From assembly GCF_003096715.1 (NCBI RefSeq), contig NZ_QEOL01000008.1, forward strand, positions 186,001 through 250,000: a stretch of 64,000 bases of DNA, written 5' to 3'. The notes under the pieces were generated by a model. That model was given only the letters and a program-made list of their open reading frames with translations. It did not search any database and was not told where the DNA came from. Source of the DNA: Paraburkholderia silvatlantica (GTDB lineage: Bacteria; Pseudomonadota; Gammaproteobacteria; Burkholderiales; Burkholderiaceae). Positions 44,278 through 54,234 of the stretch are shown here, one piece after another (within the stretch, counting starts at the first letter, position 1; each line of letters begins with the position of its first letter). The position numbers were made by a program, and so were the translations under genes.

Positions 44278-45012
44278 ATGACCGAAGCGACATGCGTGAA
44301 CGAGCGTCCTACGAAAATGATCGCATGGCAAGCGCTTTGCGCTATCGTGCCCGCGCTCGCACTCGGCGCATGCACAAACATGGCTGGCCCCTTGCCGGCC
44401 GCGATCGAACCGCCGGCCGAGGCCGGCCCGACGCGTACGTCCATTGCCGTCGTGCAGCGCGACTGGCACACCGACATCTGCCTGCGTGTGCACGACGCCG
44501 ATGCCTGGGTCGACGCACTTGCGCGCGGCTTCGACGACGCAACCGTTCTGTGTTTCGGCTTTGGAGAGCGGCAGTTCGTGGTGGAACGCCGTCACGACCC
44601 GCTGACGATGATCGGCGCGCTCATACCGAGCCAGGCCACTGTGCTGATGACCGTACTGCGCGCGGCCCCGGAGACGGCCTTCGGCTCGCAGAACGTCGTG
44701 GAGGTGCCGGTGGACGACGCCGGACTTGCCAGCGTTCAGCGCTATCTGCGCACTTCGCTGCAAACCGGCGTGGATGGCGCGCCGCAACGCCTCGCCGAAG
44801 GACCCTATGCGGGCAGCGCCTATTTCGCGGCATCAGGGACTTATGACGCCCTCCATACCTGCAACACGTGGACCGCGCGAGCGTTGCGCTCGGCGGGTCT
44901 GGTCGATGTACCGGACGTGCTGTTCGCGGGCAGCCTGATGCGGGAAGTGCGGCGCGCGCTGGAAACGAAAGCGCCGGACGGCGCGATGCCCAACGCTGCC
45001 GCAAGTCAGTGA
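44278..45012 (+). CDS. DUF2459-type lipoprotein
   Basis: 244 residues. A lipobox (ALALGAC) gives Cys32 from an unusual longer N-terminus; an alternative start MIAWQALCAIVPALALGAC at residue 14 would give a normal short signal. The domain matches the TIGR02117/DUF2459 family by VQRDWHTDICL, FGFGERQFV and the strongly conserved HTCNTWTARALRSAG near residue 193. Papain-like or peptidase-like function has been suggested for the Cys-Asn-Thr-Trp motif, but it is not proven. It is convergent with a tiny lipoprotein gene, five bases apart. Confidence 0.85.
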   Translation: MTEATCVNERPTKMIAWQALCAIVPALALGACTNMAGPLPAAIEPPAEAGPTRTSIAVVQRDWHTDICLRVHDADAWVDALARGFDDATVLCFGFGERQFVVERRHDPLTMIGALIPSQATVLMTVLRAAPETAFGSQNVVEVPVDDAGLASVQRYLRTSLQTGVDGAPQRLAEGPYAGSAYFAASGTYDALHTCNTWTARALRSAGLVDVPDVLFAGSLMREVRRALETKAPDGAMPNAAASQ

Positions 45013-45017
45013 GCCGA

Positions 45018-45194
45018 TCAGCAAGGCGCAACACAAGCCGCACCCGGCGGGGGCGGGGGCGCCTCAGGGGCCGGCTGCAGCGGCACGACGACGGTCCGCG
45101 GCGGCGGCGGGTCTGGATCGCTGCTGCTGAACGACAGGCAGCCTGCAAGTGCGAGCGGCAATAGTAGTAAAGCGAGGACGCTGAATCGATGCAT
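45018..45194 (-). CDS. Small proline-rich lipoprotein
   Basis: 58 residues, MHRFSVLALLLLPLALAGCL at the start, with the lipobox LAGC. The mature part has DPDPPPPRTVVVPLQ and PAPEAPPPPPGAA proline tracts and a final CVAPC, so a disulfide is possible. Small proline-rich lipoproteins of this sort are common in Burkholderia and may span the envelope. There is a GGGAGAG ribosome site before the ATG. Function unknown. Confidence 0.75.
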   Translation of the reverse strand: MHRFSVLALLLLPLALAGCLSFSSSDPDPPPPRTVVVPLQPAPEAPPPPPGAACVAPC

Positions 45195-45275
45195 TTGACT
45201 CTCCCTGACCGGTTTGAAGGCCGGCACGTGGCGCGGCCCTAACATGGGAGCAAGTCGAATGCCGCGGAAATCAGA

Positions 45276-46742
45276 TCATTGCGACGCCGCACTCTCGCGG
45301 TTGCGCGCCGCCGCAATGCCAGTGCGATTTTGCACGCCCCACTTGCGCCGCCCGAGCAGGAAATGCAGCCAGCCGAGCGCCGCGCCGCTGTGGCGCATCA
45401 ACTGGAACGAGAACGGCTCGAAGATGGCGGCGAGGAACGCCATGCCGAAACTCGAATGCGCGCGGTCGCCGCTCCAGTGCCGGTAAAGATGGACGGAGTA
45501 CAAATGAAACGCGAGGTCGATCGCGATCTTGCCGACGATCACGCCCAACACCGGCAGCACGATCGTGAAGCGGCCGTCGAACAAGAAGCCGATCAACAGC
45601 GCGAACGCCGTCAGTCCATAAATGGGCTGCACGGTGTCGAACGCCTTCACGGGCAGCATCATGAGGCCGAGCTTGCCGTACTTGCGGTTGCCGGTCATGT
45701 CGCGATACCAGTACTGCGTTTGCAGGAAGCCCGCGAACCAGCGGCGGCGCTGACGCAGGAACGTCGTGAGCGTGCCGGGCGCGTCGGTGCGCGCGCGGGC
45801 GGTTCCGAGCACGCGCACGTCCCAGCCGAGGCCCTTGCGCGCCGAATAACGGCGCAGGCGGTGAATCAGTTCGTAGTCCTCGACGAGGCAATCCGCATCG
45901 AAACCGCCCACGGCCATCACGGCATCGCGGCGAAAGCCCGCAAACGCGCCCGAAATCAGCAACAGGCTGTCGGCGCGCATCCACGCGAAACGCGAGATGA
46001 AATTGCGGATGTACTCGTAGGTCTGGAACCACTGGAAAAAGCGGCCGCTCCACGTATGGTCGCAGACCGGCGTAAGCAGGCCCGCCGCCGCGACCAGTGC
46101 CGGCTCGCGGCCAAACGCGCTCGCCATCGCGGCGCAGGCGTCGGGTTCGAGGAGCGTATCGGCGTCCACGGTCATGACCGTTTCCGTTGCGATCGCAAGC
46201 AATGCCGCATTCAGCGCACGCGCCTTGCCGCCGTGTGCAAGCTTCAGCCAGCGCAGATCCGGATACTGCCGTGAAGGCGCGCTTAGCTGCCCTTCGCCGG
46301 GGTCGGCCAGGCCATAGCGCTGCGCGAGCAAGGCAGCCGTGCCGTCGGTCGAGCCGTCGTCGGCGATCACGATCTGCTGCGGCGCGCGGGTTTGCGCGAA
46401 CAGCGCATCGAGCGTGATCGGCAGCACGGCCGCTTCGTTGTGCGCGGCAACGATCACGCCGAGCGTCGGCAGCTTCGCCGCGCCAGCGGCCGCGGGCGGC
46501 GCTGCAGGCACAAGCAGCACGCGCGCCTTCCAGGCGACGAACAGCAGCAACACCGTGTCGTAGACGACATAGGCAATGCCCGTGGACCACGCGACCACGC
46601 CTTGCAGGAAGAACGCGCGCGCGAACAGCACGAACCAGAGCGCCATGACGCCAAGATGGATTGCAATGCTCGCGAACGGCGTGGGAGGCGGCACGAGGCG
46701 CGGCGACGTGCGGGCGAGCGCCTCTTCAAGCGTGTTTTTCAA
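45276..46742 (-). CDS. Processive GT2 glycosyltransferase (PgaC/cellulose-synthase-like)
   Basis: 488 residues. Two N-terminal helices are followed by the GT2 catalytic core: IVIADDGSTDGTA, TVDADTLLEPDAC, EDYELIHRLRR and RQRRRWFAGFLQTQ, which give the D, DxD, (E/T)ED and QxxRW motifs of processive beta-glycan synthases. Four or more membrane helices follow. It would polymerise a sugar, such as GlcNAc, from a UDP donor at the inner membrane. It lacks the accessory pgaA/B/D or bcs genes. A cytochrome b561 gene 21 bases upstream shares its strand, so the two may be one transcript. Confidence 0.88.
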   Translation of the reverse strand: MKNTLEEALARTSPRLVPPPTPFASIAIHLGVMALWFVLFARAFFLQGVVAWSTGIAYVVYDTVLLLFVAWKARVLLVPAAPPAAAGAAKLPTLGVIVAAHNEAAVLPITLDALFAQTRAPQQIVIADDGSTDGTAALLAQRYGLADPGEGQLSAPSRQYPDLRWLKLAHGGKARALNAALLAIATETVMTVDADTLLEPDACAAMASAFGREPALVAAAGLLTPVCDHTWSGRFFQWFQTYEYIRNFISRFAWMRADSLLLISGAFAGFRRDAVMAVGGFDADCLVEDYELIHRLRRYSARKGLGWDVRVLGTARARTDAPGTLTTFLRQRRRWFAGFLQTQYWYRDMTGNRKYGKLGLMMLPVKAFDTVQPIYGLTAFALLIGFLFDGRFTIVLPVLGVIVGKIAIDLAFHLYSVHLYRHWSGDRAHSSFGMAFLAAIFEPFSFQLMRHSGAALGWLHFLLGRRKWGVQNRTGIAAARNRESAASQ

Positions 46743-46763
46743 GTCGTACCCTTCTCGTGTTGC

Positions 46764-47381
46764 TCACGGCATCATCCGGCGCAGCACCGAATGACGGTCG
46801 ATCCATTGATGCTTGAGCGCGCCCGCAATATGCAGCGCAAGCACGCCATAAAGCGCATAGCTGCACGCCGTGTGCAGCGCGCCGAACTGGTTGTGCAACT
46901 GGTCCTTCGTGGCCGGATCGAGGTTCATGATGAAGCCGATGCGCGGCCATTGCACGAGGCCGAAGAGATACATGGGATGCGAGGCGGCGGCGACCCATGC
47001 GGAGTCGTGCAGCCAGCCGGAAAGCGGCATCGCGAAGATCAGCACGTAGAGCGCGACGTGCGCCGCGTGCGCCGACGCGCGCTCCCAGCCCGGAAATTCT
47101 GCCGGCAGCGCCGGCGGGCGATGCGTGAGACGCCACAGCACGCGCAGGATCGCCAGCCCAAGCACGGTAATGCCGATCGACTTGTGCGTATCGATCACGA
47201 AGCGGATTGCGGTGTCCGAAAGCGCGCCGTCGGGCAGCAGCGCGGCGCTCAGGCCCAGTGCGACATTCGTGAGAATCAGTAGCGCGATCAACCAGTGCAA
47301 TAGCACGGCAACGCGTGTGTACTTCTGCGCGCCGGCGTCGGCGCCGGCAAACGGGGATTCGGCGGAGAGGGGAGTTTTCAC
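46764..47381 (-). CDS. Cytochrome b561
   Basis: 205 residues with four helices. Haem-b histidines are in VAVLLHWLIALL, VIDTHKSIGITVLG, ASAHAAHVALYVL and ALHIAGALKHQWIDRH, as in the CybB family. It moves electrons across or in the inner membrane, typically between quinol and an unknown partner. Start is a GTG at 47381 (VKTPLSAES); the long N-terminal extension upstream looks non-coding. It may be cotranscribed with the glycosyltransferase downstream. Confidence 0.85.
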   Translation of the reverse strand: MKTPLSAESPFAGADAGAQKYTRVAVLLHWLIALLILTNVALGLSAALLPDGALSDTAIRFVIDTHKSIGITVLGLAILRVLWRLTHRPPALPAEFPGWERASAHAAHVALYVLIFAMPLSGWLHDSAWVAAASHPMYLFGLVQWPRIGFIMNLDPATKDQLHNQFGALHTACSYALYGVLALHIAGALKHQWIDRHSVLRRMMP

Positions 47382-47598
47382 GTGGGCCTGGCCGTTGCGG
47401 ATCAGTAGGGATAACGCACGGCGCGGCAAATTTATTCCCGCCGCGCGTGATCCACCGGCGGGACTGCGCGATGCTGCCCACACGGCGACTCGCGCATTAT
47501 GCCCCCTCGTCCCTGACGCTGCAGAATCCGCCAGATGGCCGTTCTGCCAGTTTGGCGGCGGGCGGCCGTCATGCGCCTGTGCTGCAACGGCCGTGTGC

Positions 47599-47640
47599 AA
47601 AAGAAAACCGGAACGGGTCGTGCAACCCGTTCCGGTTTTC
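47599..47640 (-). terminator. Terminator of catalase
   Basis: A perfect 15-base stem (AAAACCGGAACGGGT and complement) with a six-base loop is followed on the reverse strand by TTTTCTTTTG. Confidence 0.9.
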
Positions 47641-47666
47641 TCGCTCTCTCTCGCGGCTTCGGCGGC

Positions 47667-49130
47667 TTACTTGCCGCTGCCCGCCTGCTTTTCGATCTGT
47701 GCGCCCACTTCGGGGTCGATCTGCTTCCAGTAGTCGAACACGCGCTCGCGCACAGGGCTGCCCACGCCGCTCAGGCTCGCCACCACCTGCTGGATCAGCG
47801 CCTCGCGCTGCTTGTCGTTGTAGACATTGCGCACGAGATCGTGCGCCTGGCCGAAATCGTCGTCTTCCGCATGCAGCGAGTAGGCGCTGCGCACCAGCTC
47901 GCCGTCGGCTTCCCAGCCGTCGTCCGCCGCGCCCGTCGTATCGGCCCACGGACGGCCGAAGCTGTTCGGCACGTAAGTCGGTGCGTTGCCGCTATGCTCG
48001 TAGGCCATGTTGCCGTCGAACAGGTAGGTCTGCACCGGCACCTTCGGACGATTCACCGGCAGCTGGTTGAAGTTCGTGCCGATACGCGCGCGCTGCGCGT
48101 CGTTGTATGCGAACGCGCGGCCCAGCAGCATCTTGTCCGGCGAGAGGCCGATGCCCGGCACCGTGTTGCCCGGCGAGAACGCGGCCTGCTCGATTTGCGC
48201 AAAGAAGTTCTCCGGGTTGCGGTTGAGCGTCATCGTGCCGACCTTGATGAGCGGATAGTCCTTGTGCGACCACGTCTTCGTGAGATCGAACGGATTGAAG
48301 CGGTAGTGCTTCGCCTGCGCATAGGGCATCACCTGCACGGAGAGCGTCCACGACGGATATTCGCCGCGCCTGATCGCATCGAACAGATCGCGGCGGTGAA
48401 AGTCGGCGTCCTCGCCCGCCATGGCCGCGGCTTCGGCGTTGGTGAAGAACTGCATGCCCTGGTTCGTGTGAAAGTGGTACTTGACCCAGAACTTCTCGCC
48501 CTGCGCGTTCACCCACATATAGGTGTGCGAGCCGTAGCCGTTCATGTGGCGCCAGGTTCTCGGCAGGCCGCGCTCGCCCATCAGGTACGAAACCTGGTGC
48601 GCCGATTCGGGATTATTGGTCCAGAAGTCCCATTGCATCTGGGCGTCGCGCAGGCCCGAATCGGGCAGACGCTTCTGGCTGCGGATGAAGTGCGGGAACT
48701 TCATCGGATCGCGCACGAAGAAAACCGGCGTGTTGTTGCCGACGAGGTCGTAATTGCCCTCGGTCGTGTAGAACTTCAGCGAAAAGCCGCGCACGTCGCG
48801 CCACGTGTCGGGGCTGCCCATCTCGCCCGCGACGGTCGAAAAGCGCGCCAGCATTTCCGTGGCCGCGCCCTTCTGGAACAAGGCGGCCTTCGTGTAGCGC
48901 GACACATCCTCGGTGGTCCTGAATTCGCCGAACGCTCCGGCGCCCTTTGCATGCGGCTGGCGCTCGGGGACCTTCTCGCGGTTGAAATGCGCCATCTGCT
49001 CGAGGAAATGCACGTCGTGCAGCACGATCGGGCCGTCGGGGCCGATCGTGAGCGAGTTGCGGTCGCTGACGGCCGGCGCGCCGGTGCTCGTCGTGGAATG
49101 ACCGGGAGACTTGTCGTTCGATGCACCCAT
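47667..49130 (-). CDS. Monofunctional small-subunit catalase
   Basis: 487 residues, clade 3 length. Catalytic His is in [15 protein letters not shown], Asn in [12 protein letters not shown], and the proximal haem tyrosine in [15 protein letters not shown] (where AFAYND is usual as LFSYAD). The NADPH-binding and haem pocket segments are present ([33 protein letters not shown]). It breaks hydrogen peroxide into water and oxygen. An ACAGGAGAG ribosome site supports the ATG at 49130. It is divergent from the phasin gene across about 440 bases. Confidence 0.96.
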   Translation of the reverse strand: MGASNDKSPGHSTTSTGAPAVSDRNSLTIGPDGPIVLHDVHFLEQMAHFNREKVPERQPHAKGAGAFGEFRTTEDVSRYTKAALFQKGAATEMLARFSTVAGEMGSPDTWRDVRGFSLKFYTTEGNYDLVGNNTPVFFVRDPMKFPHFIRSQKRLPDSGLRDAQMQWDFWTNNPESAHQVSYLMGERGLPRTWRHMNGYGSHTYMWVNAQGEKFWVKYHFHTNQGMQFFTNAEAAAMAGEDADFHRRDLFDAIRRGEYPSWTLSVQVMPYAQAKHYRFNPFDLTKTWSHKDYPLIKVGTMTLNRNPENFFAQIEQAAFSPGNTVPGIGLSPDKMLLGRAFAYNDAQRARIGTNFNQLPVNRPKVPVQTYLFDGNMAYEHSGNAPTYVPNSFGRPWADTTGAADDGWEADGELVRSAYSLHAEDDDFGQAHDLVRNVYNDKQREALIQQVVASLSGVGSPVRERVFDYWKQIDPEVGAQIEKQAGSGK

Positions 49131-49434
49131 TACGGCTCTCCTGTTGGATTTGCGCATGGCGGCTGCGCGCACCGCGCCCGTTCGACTGCTGCAGCGCGTT
49201 CGAGCCGCAGTCGGAGCCGCCACCGCTGGATTGGGGGACCAACCCGGGCTGCGCGGATGCCAACCTGCGGCACCGGCGCTCGCCCGAGGGAACAGCCATT
49301 TTGCGCGCAGACGCGCAGCGCTGCACTCAAGGGGTTCACACGCTGCGCAGTCCAACGGGACGTCTGTCGCCGTGTTGGAAATTCCCACCCAAAATCAGGC
49401 GTTTACATAATTGTTGCGACGCACAAAAAATTTC

Positions 49435-49462
49435 TTGACACGATTTATGGATCGGTTACCAT
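49435..49462 (+). promoter_or_regulatory. Sigma-70 promoter of the phasin gene
   Basis: TTGACA and TACCAT are separated by 16 bases, 113 bases before the phasin start, in a locally AT-rich stretch. Confidence 0.7.
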
Positions 49463-49574
49463 GAAGTCGATTGCTGCATCGCACAAAACCTTCCCTGCGC
49501 GAACCGGTGATCGACCCGAAAGTTGATTTTCGCAACCGAAACCGACGCGTAGCGTCCCCTAAAAGGAAAGAGAC

Positions 49575-50138
49575 ATGAACCTGCCGACCCCCGAACAGTT
49601 CGCCGCCAACCAGAAAGCCGGTCTCGAGGCCCTCTTCGGCCTGACGAGCAAGGCATTCGAAGGCGCGATCAAGCTCGCCGAACTCAACATCGAAACGGCC
49701 CGCTCCGCGTTCGCCGAAGGTCAGGAACAAGCCCATCGCGTGCTTTCGGCCAAGGACCCGCAAGGCTTCTTCGCCGTGCAGGCCGGCTTCGCCCAGCCCG
49801 CCGCTGAGAAGGCGCTGGCCTATGGCCGCAGCGTCTACGGCATCGTTTCGGCCACGCAAGCCGAATTCGCCACCGCCGCCCAGTCGCAGTACGAAACGCA
49901 GCAGCGCGCGCTCGAATCGTTCGTGGACAGCGCCGCGAAGAACGCCCCGGCCGGCTCGGAAGCGGCTGTCGCCGCGATCAAGTCGGCGCTGAACACCGCC
50001 AGCAACGCGTACGCGTCGGTGAACAAGGCTGCGAAGCAGGCAGTGGAATTCGCGGAAAGCAACTTCGACGCCGCCGGCAAGGCCGCAACGAAGGCCGTCG
50101 CGCAAGCGTCGGCACGCGCCGCCAAGCAGGCTGCCTAA
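49575..50138 (+). CDS. phaP: Phasin
   Basis: 187 residues. The start [20 protein letters not shown] and [18 protein letters not shown] match the PhaP phasin family, which coats polyhydroxyalkanoate granules. The rest is amphipathic helix and Ala/Lys-rich. AAGGAAAGAG precedes the ATG. A strong promoter and terminator bracket it, so it is expected to be abundant and monocistronic. It lies away from the pha operon. Confidence 0.95.
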   Translation: MNLPTPEQFAANQKAGLEALFGLTSKAFEGAIKLAELNIETARSAFAEGQEQAHRVLSAKDPQGFFAVQAGFAQPAAEKALAYGRSVYGIVSATQAEFATAAQSQYETQQRALESFVDSAAKNAPAGSEAAVAAIKSALNTASNAYASVNKAAKQAVEFAESNFDAAGKAATKAVAQASARAAKQAA

Positions 50139-50198
50139 AGCGTTACGCTTCTCGTTGCGCTGGCGGGGGCAACAACTGCCGCCAGCCGGACCGAAGAC

Positions 50199-50244
50199 GG
50201 GCGTGGATCTCGTGCAATGCGAGCTCCACGCCCGTTTGCGTTTT
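50199..50244 (+). terminator. Terminator of the phasin gene
   Basis: GGGCGTGGA pairs with TCCACGCCC and an inner CTCG/CGAG stem; GTTTGCGTTTT follows. Confidence 0.75.
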
Positions 50245-50271
50245 CGCTACAGCGCGACGCAGCGCTGACCG

Positions 50272-51315
50272 TCAAGGCGCGCAGCCTGCCGTATCGAACA
50301 TCGCCGCCAATGCGCAACTCGACGTGAGCATGCGCGCGCCATCGTGCCCCACGCCGGGGACGACATGAAATGTCTGATTCAGGCCGCCCGGGTGACGGGT
50401 TTGCAGGTAGCGGTAGAAGCCTTGCGCGCGGGCCACGCGTTGCGCGCCCTGCGCCCGTGCAGCACAACTGTTGTCGAGCGATGCCGACGCGGGATCGTCG
50501 TCGTTGCCGCCCGCGAGGTAGACGATGCGCCGCTTCACGTAGTCCGCTTCGAGTTGCGCGGGCGTGCTCCCGGCGATGGACGCCGGCCGGTTCTCCATGC
50601 CGTATTTCCAGCGGTCGAAATCCGCGCAGCGCGAGGCGTCGAATGCCGCTGGCGCGCCGTTCGCGTCGGGCCGCTGCGCGTCGAAATACGCGTACGACGA
50701 CGGGCTCGCCACCACGAAACGCACGTCGATGCCCTCGGCGGCAAGCGCATCCGCATGCGAGACGATCGCGTAGCGCTGCAGCACCTGGGCGCCGCCCGAA
50801 TGCCCCACGAACACGATCGTTTTCAGATTGGGAAACAGACGCCGGTCGGCGAGATGTCGCGCAATGTCGTCGAGCACGGCGTATGAACTCACCGGCACGC
50901 CACTTGCGGCGTCCGCGCCGGCCATCCACGCGTTGCCGCGCCAGCTCAGAAGATCGCCCGGTGCGTGGTGCGCGCTCACGTCGGCGGTGGCGAGAAACTG
51001 TGGGGCGACGAGCAGCGTGGCCGCCGGATCGACGCCCGCCAGCTCGCGCGCATGCTGCGCGGTGCGAAAGTAGGTATCGGCGTTACGCAGCCGCCCATGC
51101 ACGATGATCACCGCGCGTTGGACGGCGGGCTGCGGCGCGTTCCAGTCCGCGCTCACATAAAGCGGAAATTGCGCCTGGCCTTGCTCGACGGGCATGCGCG
51201 CGTCGGCGATCACGCTGACGGGCCGCACGGCACGCGCCGGTGCGATTGCCGGCGCAACGATCAGCGCGCTCGCAGCGATCGCAACTGCCAGCCGGAGCGG
51301 AACGTTTGAACCCAT
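50272..51315 (-). CDS. Secreted alpha/beta hydrolase
   Basis: 347 residues with signal peptide GSNVPLRLAVAIAASALIVA and cleavage near ARA. The nucleophile elbow is FVGHSGGAQVL (GxSxG) and IIVHGRLRNADTYF holds the oxyanion HG; the catalytic His is near the end (VPGVGHDGARML). It is a periplasmic or exported esterase-like enzyme of unknown substrate. It ends 25 bases before the GntR regulator on the same strand, so cotranscription downstream of the regulator is possible. Its stop is convergent to the phasin terminator. Confidence 0.85.
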   Translation of the reverse strand: MGSNVPLRLAVAIAASALIVAPAIAPARAVRPVSVIADARMPVEQGQAQFPLYVSADWNAPQPAVQRAVIIVHGRLRNADTYFRTAQHARELAGVDPAATLLVAPQFLATADVSAHHAPGDLLSWRGNAWMAGADAASGVPVSSYAVLDDIARHLADRRLFPNLKTIVFVGHSGGAQVLQRYAIVSHADALAAEGIDVRFVVASPSSYAYFDAQRPDANGAPAAFDASRCADFDRWKYGMENRPASIAGSTPAQLEADYVKRRIVYLAGGNDDDPASASLDNSCAARAQGAQRVARAQGFYRYLQTRHPGGLNQTFHVVPGVGHDGARMLTSSCALAAMFDTAGCAP

Positions 51316-51340
51316 GAAGGCGCGCGCCGGGAAGATATGC

Positions 51341-52030
51341 TCAGGAACCGAACATCCGGTTCACCGCGCGCTCGAGATGCGCGCGCATGGCGGTCGATGC
51401 GCGTTCGGGGTCGCGCGCCTGGATCGCTTCGAGCACTTCGAGGTGTTCCTGCTGCACGAGACGCTGCCGCTCGATCGACTTCACGAGCGAGAGATTGCGC
51501 GACAGGTTCATGCTGAACACCATCTGCTCCTGAATGCCCGAGAGCGCCGCGATGAAGAACTGGTTCTTCGAGGCGCGCGCCACGGCCATATGGAACGCGA
51601 AGTCGTCTTTCGCGCCGATGCCCGAGGTCTCGACGATGGTCTGCAGGTTGTCCCACTCGTGCCGGATCGCGGCGATGTCTTCGTCTTCGGCCTTTTGCGC
51701 AGCGAGCGAGGCCGCCCCGGCTTCGACCACCACGCGGTATTCGTAGCAGCGGCGAATGTCCGACAGTGTTTCGAGCGGTGCGAAGCGGCGCACATCCGGA
51801 TCGGGGCGCCGCATGACCGTCGTGCCCGATCCGTGGCGCGTGGCGATGATGCCGTCCGCCCGCAGCTGGGCAAGCGCCTCGCGCACCGTGGGGCGCGAGG
51901 TCGCGAAGCGCTCCGCGAGCATGTGCTCGGTCGGCAGGCGCTCCCCTTCCTTGTATTCGCCCTCGATGATGCGATTGAGGATGTCGCTGTAAATCCGCGC
52001 CGGCATATTCGGCGCTTTCTGCTCAGACAT
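51341..52030 (-). CDS. GntR/FadR-type regulator (FCD domain)
   Basis: 229 residues. The winged helix-turn-helix of GntR is at residues 10-70 (RIYSDILNRIIEGEYKEGER, LAERFATSRPTVREALAQLR). The C-terminal helical FCD domain, which binds a metal and small carboxylate, follows with DDFAFHMAVARASKN and HLEVLEAIQARDPE. Regulators like this control sugar-acid catabolism. The L-arabonate dehydratase gene is 450 bases upstream on the same strand, so it is a likely target. Start ATG 52030 is chosen. Confidence 0.88.
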   Translation of the reverse strand: MSEQKAPNMPARIYSDILNRIIEGEYKEGERLPTEHMLAERFATSRPTVREALAQLRADGIIATRHGSGTTVMRRPDPDVRRFAPLETLSDIRRCYEYRVVVEAGAASLAAQKAEDEDIAAIRHEWDNLQTIVETSGIGAKDDFAFHMAVARASKNQFFIAALSGIQEQMVFSMNLSRNLSLVKSIERQRLVQQEHLEVLEAIQARDPERASTAMRAHLERAVNRMFGS

Positions 52031-52175
52031 GATCGGGCGGTGCACGTTGGGTTGTCAGGAGTATCGTCAATTGTAAGTCATATCGCGGCCCGAAAGCGTC
52101 CACCCGCCGCCCGCCAGCCCCCATTCTGCGGGGGTTTCCGCGCTTCCCGCCCCGCTTTACCAATTTGCGGCCAAT

Positions 52176-52475
52176 TTACGGGCCGCTTGCGCTTTTGCTT
52201 GGGCGCCCTGCCGCAAAGGCGCTTACTCGGATGCGCCGTTCCGCTTGCTGCGACTCTCCTGGCTCCAGCCAGCGCAGGCCGAAGCCGGCTGCATCGCCGA
52301 CGATGATGTCGCCCGGCAACACGGCCACGCCGCCGCAGCCGATCGGCACGTTCAGGTCGACCGTGTGGTGCTTGCAGAGATTGAGCGGCGCCGAGGCGCC
52401 CGCGCGGAACACCGGAATGCCGGGCGCCGCGATGGTCGCGCTGTCGCGCACCGGCCCGTCATGCCGGGCCGGCAT
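52176..52475 (-). pseudogene. Remnant of an RraA-family gene (N-terminal deletion)
   Basis: Translated in one frame from ATG 52475, it reads PVRDSATIAAPGIPVFRAGA and HTVDLNVPIGCGGVAVLPGD, the middle and end of an RraA/4-hydroxy-2-oxoacid aldolase-like protein, but all of the first half is missing, and the tail (SAFAAGRPSKSASGP) is not family-like. It starts eight bases after the dehydratase stop with a GGAG site, so a fusion-like deletion may have kept translation signals. A full protein would be about 220 residues. Confidence 0.75.
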
Positions 52476-52482
52476 CGTCTCC

Positions 52483-54234
52483 TCAGTGAATCTCGGGTTC
52501 GCCGCCCGCGCTGGCGCACGCGCCGCCCACGCCGTCACGCTGCATGAAGTCGAACTCGCAGCCGTTGTTGGCCTGCATGACGTGCATCTGGTACATCGCG
52601 CCATAGCCGCGCTTGAAGCGAGGTTCCGGTGCGGCCCACGCGGCCTTGCGGCGCGCCATTTCCTCGTCCGGAATCAGCACGTTCAGGCGGCGCTCCGGCA
52701 CGTTCAGCTCGATCAGGTCGCCGTCCTGCACGAAGGCGAGCGGACCGCCGATGAACGATTCCGGCGCCACGTGCAAAACGCACGCGCCATAGCTCGTGCC
52801 GCTCATACGCGCGTCGGAAATACGCAGCATGTCGCGCACGCCCTTCTGCAGAATCTTTCGCGGAATCGGCAACTGGCCCCACTCGGGCATGCCGGGCGCG
52901 CCAACCGGACCCGCGTGCTGGAGCACAATCACGCTGTTCTCGTCGCAGTCGAGGTCTTCGCTGTCGATGCGCGCAGCCATGTCGTTGTAGTCCTTGAACA
53001 CCACGGCCTTGCCCGTGTGCACGTGCAGATGCTTTTCCGCGGCGCCCGGCTTGATCACGGCGCCGTCCGGCGCGAGATTGCCGCGCAGCACGGCGAGGCC
53101 CGTATCCGGCATGAGCGGCTTCGCACGGCGATGGATCACCTCTTCGCTGTAGATTTGCGCGTCGGCGATATTCTCGCCGAGCGTCTTGCCGTTCACGGTC
53201 ATCTGCGTGCCGTCGATCAGGTCGCCGAGTTCCTTGAGCATCGCGCGCAGACCGCCTGCATAGTAGAAGTCCTCCATGAGGTACTTGCCGGTCGGGCGGA
53301 TGTTCGCGAGCACCGGCGTGCGGCGCGCGATTTCATCGTACTGCGCGAGCGTGAGATCGACACCGGCGCGGCGCGCAAGCGCAATCATGTGGACGATCGC
53401 GTTGGTCGAGCCGGAGAGCGCGAGACACGTGGTCACCGCGTTGTCGACCGACTTGCGCGTGAGGATGTCCGAAGGCTTCAGGTCTTCCCACACCATCTCG
53501 ACGATGCGCATGCCCGTCTTCGCCGACATCTGCGCGTGACGCGAATCCGGCGCGGGAATCGAGGCAAAACCCGGCAGCGTGAAGCCGAGTGCTTCCGCAG
53601 CGCTCGTCATCGTCGATGCCGTGCCCATCGTCATGCAGTGGCCCGGCGAGCGTGCGATGCCGCCCTCCACGCCCTTCCAGTCTTCTTCGGTGATCTTGCC
53701 CGCGCGCAGGTCGGCCCAGTACTTCCAGCTGTCCGAGCCCGAACCGAGCGTCACGCCGTTCCAGTTGCCGTTGAGCATCGGGCCCGCTGGCAGGAAGATA
53801 GTCGGCAGGTCCATCGAGATCGCGCCCATCAGCAGCGCGGGCGTGGTCTTGTCGCAGCCGCCCATCAGCACGACGCCGTCGGCCGGGTACGAACGGATCG
53901 TCTCTTCCGCTTCCATGGCGAGGAAGTTGCGATAGAGCATCGTGGTGGGCTTCTGGAACGGCTCGGCAAGCGTCTGCACCGGCAGCTCGATCGGGAAACC
54001 ACCCGCCTGCCAGATGCCGCGCCGGACCTCTTCCACGCGCTGCTTGAAATGCGTATGGCAAGGGTTGATCTCGCTCCACGTATTGAGGATGGCGATCACC
54101 GGTTTGCCCGCGTACTCCTCGCGGCTGTAGCCCATCTGCGCGGTGCGCGAGCGATGCCCGAACGACCGCAGGTCGTTCACGCCATACCAGCGGTGGCTGC
54201 GCAGTTCCTCAGGGGTCTTTCGCTTCTTGCTCAT
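52483..54234 (-). CDS. araC: L-arabonate dehydratase, IlvD/Edd family
   Basis: 583 residues. It shares the start [20 protein letters not shown] and the iron-sulfur cysteines in [13 protein letters not shown] and [13 protein letters not shown] with the L-arabinonate dehydratase of rhizobia. It removes water from L-arabonate (or a related aldonate) to give 2-dehydro-3-deoxy-L-arabonate. Other aldonic acid dehydratases look similar, so the exact substrate is inferred. Only a degraded RraA-like gene follows, so the downstream enzymes must be elsewhere. It probably answers to the GntR regulator. Confidence 0.85.
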   Translation of the reverse strand: MSKKRKTPEELRSHRWYGVNDLRSFGHRSRTAQMGYSREEYAGKPVIAILNTWSEINPCHTHFKQRVEEVRRGIWQAGGFPIELPVQTLAEPFQKPTTMLYRNFLAMEAEETIRSYPADGVVLMGGCDKTTPALLMGAISMDLPTIFLPAGPMLNGNWNGVTLGSGSDSWKYWADLRAGKITEEDWKGVEGGIARSPGHCMTMGTASTMTSAAEALGFTLPGFASIPAPDSRHAQMSAKTGMRIVEMVWEDLKPSDILTRKSVDNAVTTCLALSGSTNAIVHMIALARRAGVDLTLAQYDEIARRTPVLANIRPTGKYLMEDFYYAGGLRAMLKELGDLIDGTQMTVNGKTLGENIADAQIYSEEVIHRRAKPLMPDTGLAVLRGNLAPDGAVIKPGAAEKHLHVHTGKAVVFKDYNDMAARIDSEDLDCDENSVIVLQHAGPVGAPGMPEWGQLPIPRKILQKGVRDMLRISDARMSGTSYGACVLHVAPESFIGGPLAFVQDGDLIELNVPERRLNVLIPDEEMARRKAAWAAPEPRFKRGYGAMYQMHVMQANNGCEFDFMQRDGVGGACASAGGEPEIH

